From: an uncultured Oscillospiraceae bacterium
GTDB taxonomy: Bacteria > Bacillota > Clostridia > Oscillospirales > Acutalibacteraceae
Assembly (NCBI GenBank): GCA_958354085.1
Contig: CATWUX010000054.1
Location: 1-12,890 of the forward strand
Direction: 5' to 3'
Length of the DNA: 12,890 nucleotides
The stretch's first letter is position 1; each line of letters opens with the position of its first letter. Shown piece after piece: positions 12,598-12,890 of the stretch. Below the pieces are notes generated by a model, which ran no database searches, was not told the DNA's origin, and saw nothing but the letters and a program-made list of their open reading frames with translations. The translations under genes were made by a program, and so were the position numbers.

Positions 12598-12890
12598 ATG
12601 CATACGACCGATCGTTCCGCCATTGCCGCCGAATACAAATGGCGTATGGAGGATATATACCCCTCAACGGAGAAATGGGAAGAGGATCTCGCGCGCCTGC
12701 CGCAGCTGGCTGAGCAGATTGCGGCTTATTCCGGACATCTTGAAAATATACAGGCTTTGTCGGACTGCCTGCTGCTGCATGTGCAGATGAGCGCCTGCGT
12801 CGAGCGGGTGTTCGCCTATGCCCACATGACGAAGGATCTGAACAATGCCGACACCGCTGCACAGTCCATGTACGACCGTGCGCTGAGCGC
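12598..12890 (+). CDS. pepF: Oligoendopeptidase F, N-terminal part (runs off window)
   Basis: The first 97 codons of an M3-family cytoplasmic metallopeptidase. The start RSAIAAEYKWRMEDIYPSTE matches the very typical PepF opening (R-x-x-I-x-x-x-YKW-x-x-x-DIYPS/T). The helical text that follows (EEDLARLPQLAEQIAAYSGH, then VERVFAYAHMTKDLNNADTA and YDRALS) also fits. The HEXXH zinc site would lie well beyond the window end. ATG 12598 is preceded by AGGAAAGGATGG. By family knowledge, PepF degrades short peptides. It follows the glycosylase gene on the same strand. Confidence 0.88.
   Translation, partial: MHTTDRSAIAAEYKWRMEDIYPSTEKWEEDLARLPQLAEQIAAYSGHLENIQALSDCLLLHVQMSACVERVFAYAHMTKDLNNADTAAQSMYDRALS

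Noticed and set aside
1..12890. CRISPR arrays, tRNA or rRNA genes, intact transposases
   Set aside because: No spaced direct repeats, cloverleaf-forming segment, rRNA-like text or DDE/recombinase motifs were seen by reading; no covariance search was possible.

Overview
The window reads as a chromosomal segment of a Gram-positive member of the Clostridia, probably an Oscillospiraceae/Ruminococcaceae-type bacterium. The signs are strong purine-rich ribosome binding sites, consensus sigma-A promoters, GTG starts, and several gene families I know mainly from Clostridia: a Cys-rich 270-residue protein, a DUF6774-like small protein, a UMF1-type MFS transporter, an ArsR/CadA pair, oligoendopeptidase F and a Firmicutes-type SOS palindrome. 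Species cannot be named from this.

Left end (1-2206): a phage-like lysogeny module. A self-cleaving XRE/S24 repressor (1340-2158, +) faces away from a four-gene operon of small phage-type proteins (1113 down to 152, -). The operon contains a small helix-turn-helix-like protein, a GTG-started unknown, a 41-residue CxxC mini-protein and a sigma-region-4-like regulator. The intergenic region holds two divergent promoters, and the leader of the early operon carries two palindromes, one matching the Firmicutes LexA/DinR box. A near-perfect hairpin lies at the extreme left, and a 22-bp bidirectional terminator closes the repressor side.

Middle left (2220-4682, -): a promoter at 4654-4682 drives a UMF1/Atg22-like MFS transporter with an unusual extracytoplasmic insertion, then a DUF6774-like small protein and a helical-bundle protein. 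It ends at the shared terminator.

Accessory island (about 4740-7120, +): clearly AT-rich DNA at its left end. It carries a single-pass membrane protein, a CPCC zinc-ribbon protein, a predicted lipoprotein and several broken reading frames. The mix of an anchored unknown, a CPCC protein and relics looks like an orphan immunity or effector-neighbour locus, but no toxin is present. It is followed by a secreted RsiV-like (DUF4163/DUF3298) protein at 7122-7817.

Right half (7926-12890): a stand-alone Cys-rich protein (27 Cys in 270 residues) ends in two strong terminators. Convergent to it is a metal-efflux operon of cadC (ArsR/SmtB sensor) and cadA (PIB-type ATPase, Zn/Cd/Pb), with a perfect consensus promoter and a 10-6-10 palindromic operator just downstream of the -10 box. 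The cad promoter lies directly behind the stop codon of an Amidase_6-like cysteine hydrolase. Divergent from the hydrolase are a T4 endonuclease V-like pyrimidine-dimer glycosylase and the first 97 codons of oligoendopeptidase F. No tRNA, rRNA, CRISPR array or intact transposase was seen.
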